Below are positions 1 to 8,096 of a stretch of DNA of 64,000 bases, one piece after another. Location: NCBI RefSeq assembly GCF_003026215.1, contig NZ_PYOC01000010.1:101946-165945 (forward strand). Direction: 5' to 3'. This DNA comes from Photobacterium indicum. Lineage in GTDB: Bacteria; Pseudomonadota; Gammaproteobacteria; Enterobacterales; Vibrionaceae. The first letter of the stretch is position 1; each line of letters opens with the position of its first letter. A program made the position numbers and the translations under genes. Below the pieces are notes generated by a model. It was not told the DNA's origin. It made no database searches and was given only the letters and a program-made list of their open reading frames with translations.

Positions 1-506
1 AAATCCCCTTCGACTTCCTCTTTTTCCTCATTAATGCGCGTCAGTCCATTAAAAATCTGACGAACAAGATGCTGTTCAGACCGTCGTAATGGGAAAATCG
101 GGTTAATATTATTGAATGGGCGATAGTAAGGAAGACGGACAATCTGCTTACCCTTTTGAGTTGTAACACCCAATTGCTCTTGAATTAAAAGTACGAGTTT
201 TTCAGCATTATGATCTAATGCAGCCAAAGCAGGTTCTAACTTCCCTTCTGCGACAAGTTTTCTCGCATGTAGCACCTGTAACTCATTGTCACTGCTATGA
301 AAGGTTAATCGTGACTTTTTCCCACGTCCTACTGCTGGTTCCCAATCAATCCAGCCGTTCTCAACCATTTTATTCATGACCATACGAACATTACGTCGAG
401 TACAAAAAAGAACTTCAGCTATTACCTGTAAGTTCGTTTCACTATCCTCACCAGAGAAGTGATTGTACAAACGTTGAAATTGCAGCTTGAGGCGTTGACC
501 TGTCAT
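1..506 (-). CDS. sgrR: SgrR-family transcriptional regulator, N-terminal part (cut by window edge)
   Basis: The first 168 codons of a minus-strand gene whose remainder lies outside the window. SgrR activates the small RNA SgrS during glucose-phosphate stress and consists of an N-terminal winged-helix DNA-binding domain followed by a periplasmic-binding-protein-like domain. The visible part carries a helix-turn-helix (residues about 15-50) and then the segments VGRGKKSRLTF, YYRPFNNINPIF and RRSEQHLVRQIFNGLTRIN, which match E. coli SgrR closely from memory. The ATG at 504-506 opens the frame. The gene is divergent from a candidate SgrS/SgrT transcript beginning about 60-100 bp away, the same arrangement as in enteric bacteria. 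That synteny strengthens the call. The C-terminal ligand domain cannot be checked here. Confidence 0.85.
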   Translation of the reverse strand, partial: MTGQRLKLQFQRLYNHFSGEDSETNLQVIAEVLFCTRRNVRMVMNKMVENGWIDWEPAVGRGKKSRLTFHSSDNELQVLHARKLVAEGKLEPALAALDHNAEKLVLLIQEQLGVTTQKGKQIVRLPYYRPFNNINPIFPLRRSEQHLVRQIFNGLTRINEEKEEVEGD

Positions 507-599
507 AAAAGGGGAACCTTCTTTATGGTTTTCTTCTGTTTTAACTTTCCTATTTTAACGCAAAAATAGACTCGAATAAAAACCATTAGGACATTAATT

Positions 600-752
600 A
601 TGAAAAGTTTTTTTTGGAAGTTTTTCATGAACAGTAAAAAGTTCGATCGCAAGTATTTACCAAAACAAGAACACCGTTTGGCGATACTTAGTTCAGTATG
701 CCAATGGAATATTGATAAAATGGACGCTAAAGAATACCAGTCACACTTCTAG
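600..752 (+). CDS. sgrT: SgrT-like small inhibitor of glucose uptake
   Basis: A 50-residue protein too small for ordinary gene callers. E. coli SgrT (43 aa) binds the PTS glucose permease and blocks transport. The N-terminus MKSFFWKFF parallels MRQFYQHYF of E. coli SgrT, and the segment LPKQEHRLAILSSVCQW parallels LSVPQRLTMLEGLMQW, with conserved RL, L and QW positions. A Shine-Dalgarno AGGAC lies 7 nt before the ATG. It is divergent to sgrR and sits 5' of a putative antisense segment and terminator, exactly where SgrT lies in SgrS. Length (50 versus about 43) and the charged C-terminal tail (DAKEYQSHF) differ from the enteric form. Function is inferred from alignment by eye plus synteny. Confidence 0.65.
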   Translation: MKSFFWKFFMNSKKFDRKYLPKQEHRLAILSSVCQWNIDKMDAKEYQSHF

Positions 753-793
753 TGAATAACAATACACAGTAACGCTTTCCCCCCAAAAGATGT

Positions 794-804
794 TGCTCCT
801 GAGT
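794..804 (+). promoter_or_regulatory. Putative SgrS antisense (ptsG-pairing) segment
   Basis: The 11-mer TGCTCCTGAGT contains the anti-Shine-Dalgarno core CTCCT and is flanked by unstructured sequence just upstream of the terminator hairpin. It would pair perfectly with ACTCAGGAGCA, which I recall as the E. coli ptsG translation start region. The local target mRNA is not visible. Confidence 0.5.
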
Positions 805-827
805 GATTATTGTTAACTCTCGTCTTT

Positions 828-858
828 CAGCCAGCCCTTGTGGCTGGCTATTTCTATT
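828..858 (+). terminator. Rho-independent terminator of the SgrS-like RNA
   Basis: AGCCAGCC (829-836) pairs perfectly with GGCTGGCT (842-849) around a 5-nt loop and is followed by ATTTCTATT. The U-tract is weaker than in enteric SgrS. Confidence 0.7.
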
Positions 859-871
859 CAATGCTAAAAGT

Positions 872-912
872 AAAGCGCCTTTAACTCAGTTAATTTGAGT
901 AAAAGACGCTTT
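872..912. terminator. Bidirectional terminator-like inverted repeat
   Basis: AAAGCGCCTTTAACTCA is mirrored by TGAGTAAAAGACGCTTT about 6 nt later with few mismatches. It lies just beyond the stop of the minus-strand gene ending at 969 and downstream of the SgrS-like RNA, so it could end transcription from either side. Confidence 0.5.
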
Positions 913-968
913 AGATATGTTGTAATGATGATTAATCAATAAGCTCAAATAACGGTAGCGCCATTAAG

Positions 969-1616
969 TTATACTTTTTCTTTTATTAATTCATCACAAA
1001 CAGCTTGAAGTCGAATAATCTCTTCATTTTGCTGTTGTTCTGTACTCTGAACATGATTAAGTGACTCAGTTAGGGTATTAATCTGTACTTGTAATGCACT
1101 GTTAACCCCTTCAAGTTCTTTTCCATGTGTTAACGAATCACTTAATTCACTACTAAGCTGCAGCACTTTTTTTGCACTTTCTTCAAATTCTGCTTTTTGC
1201 TTTCGAGCATTACGTTGCGCAGCTTGCTTTGCTTTTACCGCTTTATCTAACTCTGCTTCATGCGCTTCAAATTGACGTCTATTATCGATAATTTTCTTTT
1301 CTAAGATCTTAATTGATTCTTGATAAATCGCTTCTTCACTACTGACTTGCAGCTTCTCTGTTTCATACTGTTTAACTAATTTAGCTTCAGCCTGAGTACC
1401 TAACCCCATCACAACACGCCATGCATCAAACATTGTATTGTGAGCGTGATTCATTGCATCAAACGGAAATATTAATCCGCTTTTAGGTGCCATACTTTTT
1501 TCAGCCATAGCAACCTCAAACTCTTTCAGCACAGAAAGAGTATTATGGTAGCTACCCAGAAATGGATTATTTGATGATAAATTTGTAAATGACTGGTCTT
1601 TCAATTCTGCATCCAT
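969..1616 (-). CDS. Hypothetical coiled-coil protein
   Basis: A 215-residue protein of unknown function. The first third (NPFLGSYHNTLSVLKEF, FPFDAMNHAHNTMFDAWR) is amphipathic, and from about residue 80 to the end it is a long, highly charged alpha-helical coiled coil rich in E, K, Q and A with heptad leucines. No signal peptide or membrane segment is visible. The start at 1616 (ATG, MDAELKDQS) is chosen because AGGG lies 9 nt upstream; an upstream TTG in frame would add an apolar stretch without a ribosome-binding site. The layout recalls phasin-like granule-associated proteins or filament-type coiled coils, but no diagnostic motif supports either. It is a monocistronic unit between terminators. 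Confidence 0.7.
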   Translation of the reverse strand: MDAELKDQSFTNLSSNNPFLGSYHNTLSVLKEFEVAMAEKSMAPKSGLIFPFDAMNHAHNTMFDAWRVVMGLGTQAEAKLVKQYETEKLQVSSEEAIYQESIKILEKKIIDNRRQFEAHEAELDKAVKAKQAAQRNARKQKAEFEESAKKVLQLSSELSDSLTHGKELEGVNSALQVQINTLTESLNHVQSTEQQQNEEIIRLQAVCDELIKEKV

Positions 1617-1857
1617 GTAAGAATTCCCTAATAAAATAACTGGCAATATCAATAATATTCCTAACAACTAAAATACGTAATTACATTGCATAAAAATAGA
1701 GCTAACACAGCGTATTCTGCATAAAACATAAAAATAACGCTCTGCAGCACGCCATCAGACATATTATGCAACTAATACCTTAACATTACATGTAAACCCT
1801 TTCTATGAAGATTTATAGACATGACGTTAAAGCTAAAGCTCTATATTTAGTATTTCT

Positions 1858-2062
1858 TATACCCAGCAGAGTAAGTAAATAGTCATAAAGTTGTTAAATA
1901 GTCACGCTATGCTTTCGTTATCAAAACGAACGTTATGCCATTATTTGTCATGTTGTTACTACTCACATGGATGTTGATAAATTACCGTTCGTTAGGGACT
2001 TACCTTGCCTATAGCCCAACAAATTCTCGCTGAAACGAGCATCTTGAGGTAACTTGGGTATA
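1858..2062. repeat. TATACCCAAG-ended dispersed repeat, copy 1 (MITE-like)
   Basis: The right end reads TTGAGGTAACTTGGGTATA preceded by GCTGAAACGAGCATC and the complement of GAATTTGTTGGGC. This is the same sequence as the left end of the copy at 16555, in opposite orientation. The left end keeps only TATACCCA. It is about 205 bp and has no coding capacity. It lies 23 bp upstream of the nitroreductase start, so it may carry or disturb that promoter. Confidence 0.7.
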
Positions 2063-2085
2063 CACTTTAAAGCGACAGAAAGAAT

Positions 2086-2901
2086 ATGACTGACTGTACC
2101 CATGCTGATACAACTATAAATACCCAAAACACATTAAATCCTGGCGTGATTAAAATGAATAACTCACTTAATCAAAATCAACAAGCTGATGTTTTTTCAT
2201 CGCTAATGCATAGCCGTCGTTCTGTCCGAAAGTATGATCAAACGGCTAATTTTGATCATGATGCCGTTGCTCGTGCCTTAGCCCTCACAACGCTTTCACC
2301 CAACAGCTCTAACATGCAACTTTGGGAATTTCATCGCGTTATCAGTGATGACAAGCGTATAACTCTCGCATCATATTGCATGGGGCAAAATGCAGCAAAA
2401 ACAGCGAATGAATTAGTTGCCTTTGTTGTTACGCCGTACAAATGGAAAGAAAGAGCCGCTATGAATGCCAATCAGATACGCGAGGCATTCGATGGCAGAG
2501 AAGATGAAACATCAAAACGCGCCCTTAAATATTATGAAAAGCTGATCCCATTCGTTTATAACAATGACCGCTTCGGGCTGTTTGGATTAGCCCGTAAAGC
2601 CATCAGTTACTTTCTTGGCCGCAATAAACCAATGGTACGAGAAGTCAGTAAAGCCGATTTACGTGTATGCCTTCATAAAAGTAGTTCATTAGCCGCTATG
2701 ACCTTTATGACGGCAATGCGGGCTGAAGGCTATGACACGTGCCCGATGGAAGGGTTTGACTCTACACGCACTAAACAATTATTAGGGCTGCCAAATACGG
2801 CAGAAATAACAATGATAATAAGTTGTGGAAAGCGCCTTGAGGAAGGGATCTATGGTGACCGCCATCGCGTTGATAATCAAGATGTCATCATTAACCATTA
2901 A
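2086..2901 (+). CDS. Nitroreductase-family FMN oxidoreductase
   Basis: A 271-residue protein with the nitroreductase fold signature. SRRSVRKYD near residue 45 is the FMN-phosphate-binding arginine cluster, SNMQLWEFHRV follows, then AAMTFMTAMRAEGYDTCPMEGFD, and it ends with a GKRLEEGIYGDRHR segment. Such enzymes reduce nitro compounds, quinones or enones with NAD(P)H in the cytoplasm; the substrate cannot be read from sequence. The first 23 residues are polar and weakly conserved-looking. A second ATG at 2155 (MNNSLNQNQQ) is a possible true start, since neither site has a strong Shine-Dalgarno. The gene follows directly after a dispersed repeat and precedes an unrelated hypothetical gene by 34 bp. 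Confidence 0.85.
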   Translation: MTDCTHADTTINTQNTLNPGVIKMNNSLNQNQQADVFSSLMHSRRSVRKYDQTANFDHDAVARALALTTLSPNSSNMQLWEFHRVISDDKRITLASYCMGQNAAKTANELVAFVVTPYKWKERAAMNANQIREAFDGREDETSKRALKYYEKLIPFVYNNDRFGLFGLARKAISYFLGRNKPMVREVSKADLRVCLHKSSSLAAMTFMTAMRAEGYDTCPMEGFDSTRTKQLLGLPNTAEITMIISCGKRLEEGIYGDRHRVDNQDVIINH

Positions 2902-2935
2902 GAAATTACCCTTTCTCTAAATATCTCATACCTTA

Positions 2936-3508
2936 TTGAATTTATTTACGGTAAGGTATGATGAATTACGTTTAAGAATCTATGATAAGCAGTTTATGAT
3001 TGAACAAATCACCGAGTTAAAGAATAGCTGGATGGCAAGTCACATTACAGATGCTGAGTTCCCAACACCTTTAAGTGTAAAAGGGTTAAATCTTTATCAA
3101 AGCCGATTGGAACAACTATCAACCCAATTATTATCAACGATTCCAAGCAATTCAGATTCAGAGTTGACCTACTACCGTGTCGATTGTCACCCTCTCACTA
3201 TACGATTTTCAATGGTACTTGCCAGTCAGTGGGAGGATGAGAGTGAGAGAGAAGCCGTTTTTGAATATCTAACACAAATTATGTTTGAAGATAATTCACC
3301 TGCACATCTGTATGTAGGTTTCCATAAAGGTAAGCCAGCAGCATGCGGAATGATTTTCCGTCAAGAAACAGAGCAAGGTCTGTGCACTCTCGTTTCTGAT
3401 GTTATGGCTCTTCCTCTTTCGAATAAAGCTAATTTAATGCAGATGATGGAAAATCACCTGTTAGCACTAGCAGATCAAGATAGCCAATTTTTTGCCACAC
3501 AAAAATAG
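2936..3508 (+). CDS. Hypothetical protein, possibly GNAT-like
   Basis: A frame of 190 codons opened by TTG, with no convincing ribosome-binding site. The first ATG in frame is at 2996, giving 170 residues (MIEQITELKNSW). I do not recognise the family. The C-terminal half (HLYVGFHKGKPAACGMIFR...TLVSDVMALP) has the alternation of a beta-strand hairpin with a GxPAACGMIF stretch that resembles the central strands of GNAT acetyltransferases, but no acetyl-CoA P-loop (R/Q-x-x-G-x-G/A) is visible. It is soluble with no signal peptide. It may be cotranscribed with the nitroreductase gene 34 bp upstream, and a strong hairpin follows its stop. Confidence 0.6.
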   Translation: MNLFTVRYDELRLRIYDKQFMIEQITELKNSWMASHITDAEFPTPLSVKGLNLYQSRLEQLSTQLLSTIPSNSDSELTYYRVDCHPLTIRFSMVLASQWEDESEREAVFEYLTQIMFEDNSPAHLYVGFHKGKPAACGMIFRQETEQGLCTLVSDVMALPLSNKANLMQMMENHLLALADQDSQFFATQK

Positions 3509-3537
3509 CATTATCTCTTATACCCAATAAATTTAAT

Positions 3538-3576
3538 AAAAGTCGCGAACAATGGTTACTTTTGGCTCGCGCTTTT
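3538..3576 (+). terminator. Rho-independent terminator
   Basis: AAAAGTCGCGA (3538-3548) pairs with TCGCGCTTTT (3567-3576), one bulge, directly after the hypothetical gene ending at 3508. The rest of 3577-3808 is AT-rich with no further gene and presumably holds the promoter of the lipoprotein gene. Confidence 0.65.
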
Positions 3577-3808
3577 ACTCCGCCACCACATCCTTTGCAT
3601 TATTTTATCATAGCTGATAATAAAATGGCGATAAATACAGCGACTACATAGAAAAACGTACACCTGTGTCATACCTTCAAACCTAACATATAGAATACTT
3701 TTTACTGAGTCAGTAAACTGTCACAATATTCGCATAAAATAAGTATCCACCTAGAAGCGAATTAAATTACAGTTAGAATAGAAAAATTAGCGCGACAAGG
3801 AATGTGTC

Positions 3809-4477
3809 ATGAGATATTTGTTCATTTGTTTTTGTAGTTTAATGCTTCTTGGTTGTACTTCTGGTTTGAAGATCTCGATACCAGATAAATATACTGACAC
3901 ACAGAATCAACCTATAGGATTCCTTGTTGGTACTCTTGGCGCAGCAACCGTTTGGCCATCAACTGGCGAAACCTTAATTACAACATTACATATTCGAGAA
4001 GTCAGCACTAAAAGCCCAACTCTAATGACTGACGATGAGATTGAAAGTGAAGTAATAACGTTAACGAATGAAAATCAACACTTTGATTTTAAAAATAAAA
4101 AAGAAATGGGACAGCTTTTTACTTTACCATTGCCTGTTGGCGAGTATGAAATATTTCAAGTCACAATTAAAGGTTCAAATGGTAATCAAACGTTTACCCA
4201 AAAAACAGATGAGGATCTTTCACTAAAGTTTGAAGTAACTGCGGCTAATGCCAGCTACATTGGCGAGTTCATTGCAAAAAGTCGTGTTGCTGAAAGTCAA
4301 TTATGGAATCTAAAATTCCCCAGCGGTTACGGTTACTTCTTACATAGCTATAATAAAGCCCGTGACGAAGTCCTTTTCTACGAGTTAAATCCACAGCTCA
4401 CAGATATTCAATTCGACGTTAAAACACTAGCAACGATTAAAAACCGTCTGATTTATACAAAGATTAATAAATCCTAG
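3809..4477 (+). CDS. Hypothetical lipoprotein
   Basis: A 222-residue precursor with a classic lipoprotein signal: MRYLF, a hydrophobic core and the lipobox LLGC with Cys16. The residues after Cys are Thr-Ser, favouring outer-membrane sorting. The mature part is a beta-rich domain (FLVGTLGAATVWPSTG, GEYEIFQVTIKG, YIGEF) that could be an immunoglobulin-like or transthyretin-like fold. Similar beta-rich lipoproteins occur in Vibrionaceae without known function. AAGGA sits upstream of the ATG at proper distance. It is monocistronic. Confidence 0.75.
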   Translation: MRYLFICFCSLMLLGCTSGLKISIPDKYTDTQNQPIGFLVGTLGAATVWPSTGETLITTLHIREVSTKSPTLMTDDEIESEVITLTNENQHFDFKNKKEMGQLFTLPLPVGEYEIFQVTIKGSNGNQTFTQKTDEDLSLKFEVTAANASYIGEFIAKSRVAESQLWNLKFPSGYGYFLHSYNKARDEVLFYELNPQLTDIQFDVKTLATIKNRLIYTKINKS

Positions 4478-4495
4478 TCAAACATAAACCCGACT

Positions 4496-4609
4496 CTACT
4501 CTGATTCGGGTGCTTCACCTTGGCGTTTTAAATGTTTCTGTTTTGTTTTATCTGATATATCTTTCACTAACTTTCTCACTTTTGGTGCAGTATATATTCT
4601 ATCTTTCAT
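4496..4609 (-). CDS. Small basic hypothetical protein (37 aa)
   Basis: A 37-codon ORF beginning MKDRIYTAPKVRKLVKDISD and ending GEAPESE. It is preceded by AGGTGATGAAGT before the ATG, a good ribosome-binding site. It is strongly basic in the middle (KTKQKHLKRQ) and acidic at the end. It lies alone in the 318-bp gap between the lipoprotein gene and the flippase gene, on the minus strand. Size, charge and RBS favour a real small gene over noise; no function can be given. Confidence 0.45.
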   Translation of the reverse strand: MKDRIYTAPKVRKLVKDISDKTKQKHLKRQGEAPESE

Positions 4610-4795
4610 ACTTCATCACCTTTCTATACTAATAAATCGACGATACACAACATTCGCACAATCGTCATACTCATTTCATATTTTATAAATACTAGTATAT
4701 ACCGTGAATCCATAATGCGCGTAAAAAAATCACCTTTCTACATACTTTGCTTAATCTTCTCAATGTTATTATTTAGCATATTGTTGATTTTTTGC

Positions 4796-6070
4796 TTAGT
4801 CGGCTATGTAAGTTTCTTTTTTATACCTTGCTAAAATTTTATGTTCAATAAAACTCGAAAGGATAAACATCACAACATACCCTGTACACAGTGCAATAAT
4901 TATCGCTACAACGTTAGCTGTAAATTGCGCAAACAAGTAATAAGAAACAACAAGGGTCACAATACCGCTCAAACGAATAATTAAACTTTCGGTAAAGCAA
5001 CCATGTGCTTTGATATAGGCCAGCTGATAAGCATTGAGCATTAAAAATACGAAAAAGATTGAAAAATGGAATAATACAGGAACCGCACCTTTATATTCGT
5101 CAGGAAAAACAAACAATACAATGTCTTTTCCGAAAAATAACATGCTTAAAAAGAAAGTAGACCCAACGATAAAGCTCAATTTATAGATCCATTTTTTAAT
5201 TTTCCGTATTTGATCATGCTTGCCTTCACGAACACATACAGCTAACTCTGGTAAAACGAAACGGTAAATAGGAAAAACAAATAGCATCGTAAGGTAGGTA
5301 AATATTGGTCGGACAACCACTTGGAAATCCCCTAACTCATCGATACTAAAGTGACTGATCGTTAATAACACGGTGATATAGATCATAAGGATACTTGCAC
5401 CAGCTTCAAGCGATGCTGTAACACTTTTTTTTACATAGCTGATTAACAGAGGGTCAAGCTGCACTGTCGCTAAAGGGCGTGTAGATATTTCTTTTCGACG
5501 CCGTATAAACATATACCCTGCCGTACCTAAAGATGACAACGTTAACCCATAAAAGAGAGAGGTAAGAGCATCAAAGCCTAAACCATAATAGCAAGTAACA
5601 AACATTACCACATTGCTAATGGGTTCAATCCAAGTCACCTTATTAGAAATACTGTACAAGCGATACATCGCAATTAAATTAGTAAAATAGACTTTTAACC
5701 CCATACCAAAAATGATACCCACCAACTGTATGTAGCTCACATTGATATTTAACTCATGCTTTATATAGGGAATAACGACTCCCCATGTAATCAATACCAT
5801 TGCAATTAAGCTATATCGGAAAATATTGATGATGTCTCGATCATTATTCGTTTGTGAGTAACTCACTACCATCGATGAGCGGAAGCCTGTCATCAATATT
5901 AAAGAGAGTGAAATGATATCAACAACACTGTGATACAGGGCTAAATCAGCTTTAGGCACCCATTGTGCTAACCAAATCTTAAACGAAAAACCAACTAAAA
6001 TACTGGCAAGCGTTGCCCACACTCCAGTAATGAATGCTTTTTTTAGGCGAGAGAGTGAATCATTTTCCAT
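4796..6070 (-). CDS. Polysaccharide flippase-like membrane protein (MOP superfamily)
   Basis: A 424-residue integral membrane protein with about 12 hydrophobic segments and short polar loops, typical in length and pattern of Wzx/RfbX-type oligosaccharide flippases of the MOP exporter superfamily. The N-terminal KKAFITGVWATLASILVGF and the early helix pair ending MTGFRSSMVVSYSQ resemble that family. Such proteins move lipid-linked sugars across the inner membrane. There is no glycosyltransferase or polymerase next to it, so the substrate is unknown. The ATG at 6068-6070 begins MENDSLSRLKKA. Confidence 0.75.
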   Translation of the reverse strand: MENDSLSRLKKAFITGVWATLASILVGFSFKIWLAQWVPKADLALYHSVVDIISLSLILMTGFRSSMVVSYSQTNNDRDIINIFRYSLIAMVLITWGVVIPYIKHELNINVSYIQLVGIIFGMGLKVYFTNLIAMYRLYSISNKVTWIEPISNVVMFVTCYYGLGFDALTSLFYGLTLSSLGTAGYMFIRRRKEISTRPLATVQLDPLLISYVKKSVTASLEAGASILMIYITVLLTISHFSIDELGDFQVVVRPIFTYLTMLFVFPIYRFVLPELAVCVREGKHDQIRKIKKWIYKLSFIVGSTFFLSMLFFGKDIVLFVFPDEYKGAVPVLFHFSIFFVFLMLNAYQLAYIKAHGCFTESLIIRLSGIVTLVVSYYLFAQFTANVVAIIIALCTGYVVMFILSSFIEHKILARYKKETYIAD

Positions 6071-6277
6071 GGTAGTGCCATCTTTGGGTTAACTTCCATT
6101 GCATAGTAATGAAATTAATTCTCATTTGAAACGTATTTACTTCATAAACCCTCTTTTCTTTGTGATATATCAACATCAACAAAACTGATGAAGAACACCA
6201 ACTCAGCCTACTGGATGTAGAGCCTCAGAGGGTTAAAATACATATATACCCTATAAAATATTCAAAAGGAAAGCAGC

Positions 6278-6595
6278 ATGTATCACGCCCATGTTTACTT
6301 TGACTTATCACAAGAGTCATTAGCCACACACCTTCACCATGAAATCACAGCTAACCGCGATGATATTTTGAGAATATTCCCACTCGTCATGCATAAAGTA
6401 GGGCCTCATGATAAGCCAATGTTTGAAATACATTTCAATGATAATCAACAGGGGTTTGTTAACTGGTTAGATCAACACCGTAAGGGGTTATCTGTACTTA
6501 TTCATCCTAATACAGGTAATGATTTACAAGATCATACTGATAACGCTGTATGGCTCGGTGAAGAACTCCCAGTGCGCGTCGATATATTCAAATAG
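6278..6595 (+). CDS. DOPA 4,5-dioxygenase-like family protein
   Basis: A 105-residue protein beginning MYHAHVYFD. The pattern HAHVYFD, then FEIHF, then LSVLIHPNTGND and AVWLGEELPV fits the small DOPA-dioxygenase-like family of ferredoxin-like fold. His residues at positions 3, 5 and near 96-100 of the family are candidate metal ligands; here HAH and IHP are visible. Bacterial members have no firmly assigned substrate. AAAGGA lies about 6 nt upstream of the ATG, a good site. It is convergent with the DMT transporter gene, 50 bp apart, with no strong terminator between. Confidence 0.8.
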   Translation: MYHAHVYFDLSQESLATHLHHEITANRDDILRIFPLVMHKVGPHDKPMFEIHFNDNQQGFVNWLDQHRKGLSVLIHPNTGNDLQDHTDNAVWLGEELPVRVDIFK

Positions 6596-6645
6596 AACAG
6601 AAATACACGACTCTTTAAAACATTCTCCGTTTTTTATTGCTGTTT

Positions 6646-7533
6646 TCAATTACTGTCTTCATTTTTTCGGGTGCTGTTTGATGCATTTATCAGTACTAAC
6701 GCGATTCCACCAAGAATCGCAATAGATGCAAACATAAAGCGAAAAGATAACGCTTCACCCAAAAAAAGAATACCAGCGACAGCAGCTAATACGGGCACAC
6801 TTAGCTGAATCGTGGCGGCGTTTGTTGCTTTTAAAAAAGGCAAAACTGAATACCACAACGCGTAACCGACACCTGATGTTAACGCACCTGAAGCAATGGC
6901 ATACCAAAATCCACTCAGATCAGTATCAGCATTTTTAAATGAAAGAGCACTCAACACTAGCGCTATCGGTATTGACCTTAAAAAATTTCCCGTAGTAACA
7001 AGCGTTGGGTTACCAACCCCTCTACCACGTAGTGAATAGATCCCCCAAGCCACGCCTGCTCCCATCATTAAAATAGCGCCTAATAATGGTGGGGAGGATA
7101 GCCCTGGAAACAATAAGCCAATAAGCCCAGCAAGCGCCAGCGTTAATCCAGCCCCTTGTTGCTTACTTAATCGCTCACCTTTATATATACCGTGCCCAAT
7201 CATTGTTGCTTGCACTGCGCCAAACAACAACAATGCTCCCATCCCGGTCGACAGGCTGACATAAGCAAAAGAGAAACCTGCGGCATACATAAATAAAGCA
7301 CAAGCAGATATCCAACTACCCTCACCTTTGTATGGTTGATGATTAATAAATGAAATCAACCACAACATAACAAAACCAGATAACAATCGAAGCGAAGTAA
7401 AACTTGCTGGATCTATCGCCGTTTCTAAGAAAGCGGCTCGACTCAGTAATGAATTACCTGCAAAGGCCATCATGGCAATTGCAGTTAGTATAACTACCTG
7501 CTTACTTGGCATTTTGGCGTTTATCTTCACCAT
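6646..7533 (-). CDS. DMT-superfamily (EamA) transporter
   Basis: A 295-residue membrane protein with ten hydrophobic helices in two five-helix halves, the EamA pattern. Signatures include NSLLSRAAF near residue 27, SLRLLSGF in helix 2, and PVLAAVAGILFLGEALS in helix 9, the usual glutamate-containing end of the second repeat. Members export metabolites or drugs; the substrate cannot be deduced. Its ATG overlaps the stop of the upstream VOC gene (7 bp shared), so the two are probably translationally coupled in one operon. Confidence 0.85.
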   Translation of the reverse strand: MVKINAKMPSKQVVILTAIAMMAFAGNSLLSRAAFLETAIDPASFTSLRLLSGFVMLWLISFINHQPYKGEGSWISACALFMYAAGFSFAYVSLSTGMGALLLFGAVQATMIGHGIYKGERLSKQQGAGLTLALAGLIGLLFPGLSSPPLLGAILMMGAGVAWGIYSLRGRGVGNPTLVTTGNFLRSIPIALVLSALSFKNADTDLSGFWYAIASGALTSGVGYALWYSVLPFLKATNAATIQLSVPVLAAVAGILFLGEALSFRFMFASIAILGGIALVLINASNSTRKNEDSN

Positions 7534-7961
7534 CTTATATCATTCGAATCTTCAGGGCCTATCCAACAGAAGGGGTTATAGGCAACCTCCCACAAGTAGC
7601 CATCAAGATCTTTGAAATAACCAGAATACCCACCCCAAAACACTTTCTGACCACGCTTGGTAATAGTAGCGCCCGCGGCTTCTACTTCAGCCAACACTTG
7701 ATCAACTTCAGCTTCAGACCTCACATTATGCGCAAATGCAAAACCAGAGAAAGATTGCTCAGTATTATCACTTGGAGCCACTTGAGCATCTTCAGCTAAG
7801 GCATCACGATCATACAATCCTAACCATGTACCATTTAGAGTAAAAAAGGCGACCGATGGTGGCGATTCTTTTTGAGGAAATCCTAAGCCATCGCGATAAA
7901 AAGCGACTGACTTTTCAAGATTTTTAACACCGAGAGTAATCATGCTGATTCTTGGTTGCAT
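7527..7961 (-). CDS. VOC-family (glyoxalase/bleomycin-resistance) protein
   Basis: A 144-residue protein with two beta-alpha-beta-beta-beta modules. PRISMITLGVKNLEKSVAFYRDGLGFP starts the first module, and GYSGYFKDLDGYLWEVAYNP closes the second with the metal-binding style D-x-D-G-x-x-W-E. Function within the VOC superfamily (lyase, dioxygenase or antibiotic binding) is not determinable. The start at 7961 is chosen because AAGGA lies 8 nt upstream; the longer frame to 7997 lacks a site. It overlaps the EamA exporter gene, which suggests joint handling of a small toxic molecule. Confidence 0.85.
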   Translation of the reverse strand: MQPRISMITLGVKNLEKSVAFYRDGLGFPQKESPPSVAFFTLNGTWLGLYDRDALAEDAQVAPSDNTEQSFSGFAFAHNVRSEAEVDQVLAEVEAAGATITKRGQKVFWGGYSGYFKDLDGYLWEVAYNPFCWIGPEDSNDIRW

Positions 7962-8044
7962 AACATCATTCCTTATTGTTATTTTTTGAGGCTCCATAGA
8001 GAAAAGATAGCATTAGCAAACACTTTACCACCAATTCAAAAAGC

Positions 8045-8073
8045 AAAAGACTCACAAATTAGTGAGTCTTTTT
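8045..8073 (-). terminator. Rho-independent terminator of the aspartoacylase gene
   Basis: AAAAGACTCAC (8045-8055) and GTGAGTCTTTTT (8062-8073) form a perfect stem around AAATTA. On the minus strand it is followed by TTTTGCTTTTTG, and it lies 24 bp past the aspartoacylase stop. Confidence 0.85.
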
Positions 8074-8096
8074 AATACGGGGTTGAAGCTGGTGGT

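Larger units (their letters stand above)
570..858 (+). ncRNA. sgrS: SgrS-like dual-function small RNA
   Basis: Candidate SgrS lying divergent to sgrR. The interval contains a 50-codon ORF resembling SgrT (600-752), then a segment TGCTCCTGAGT at 794-804 that includes CTCCT (complement of a Shine-Dalgarno) and is, from memory, the exact complement of the ACTCAGGAGCA sequence at the E. coli ptsG ribosome-binding site. A hairpin (829-836 with 842-849) follows, then a modest U-rich tail. This order (sgrT, base-pairing region, terminator) is that of enteric SgrS. The 5' end is approximate, because I could not fix a promoter between 507 and 600. The Photobacterium ptsG leader is not in the window, so pairing is inferred. 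Confidence 0.65.

Noticed and set aside
3519..3535. TATACCCAATAAATT as a fourth dispersed-repeat end
   Set aside because: Only the first nine bases agree with the repeat terminus and no partner end is found.
6519..6725. 68-codon + strand ORF between the DOPA-dioxygenase-like and EamA genes
   Set aside because: Starts inside the first gene in another frame and runs antisense into the second; no ribosome-binding site.
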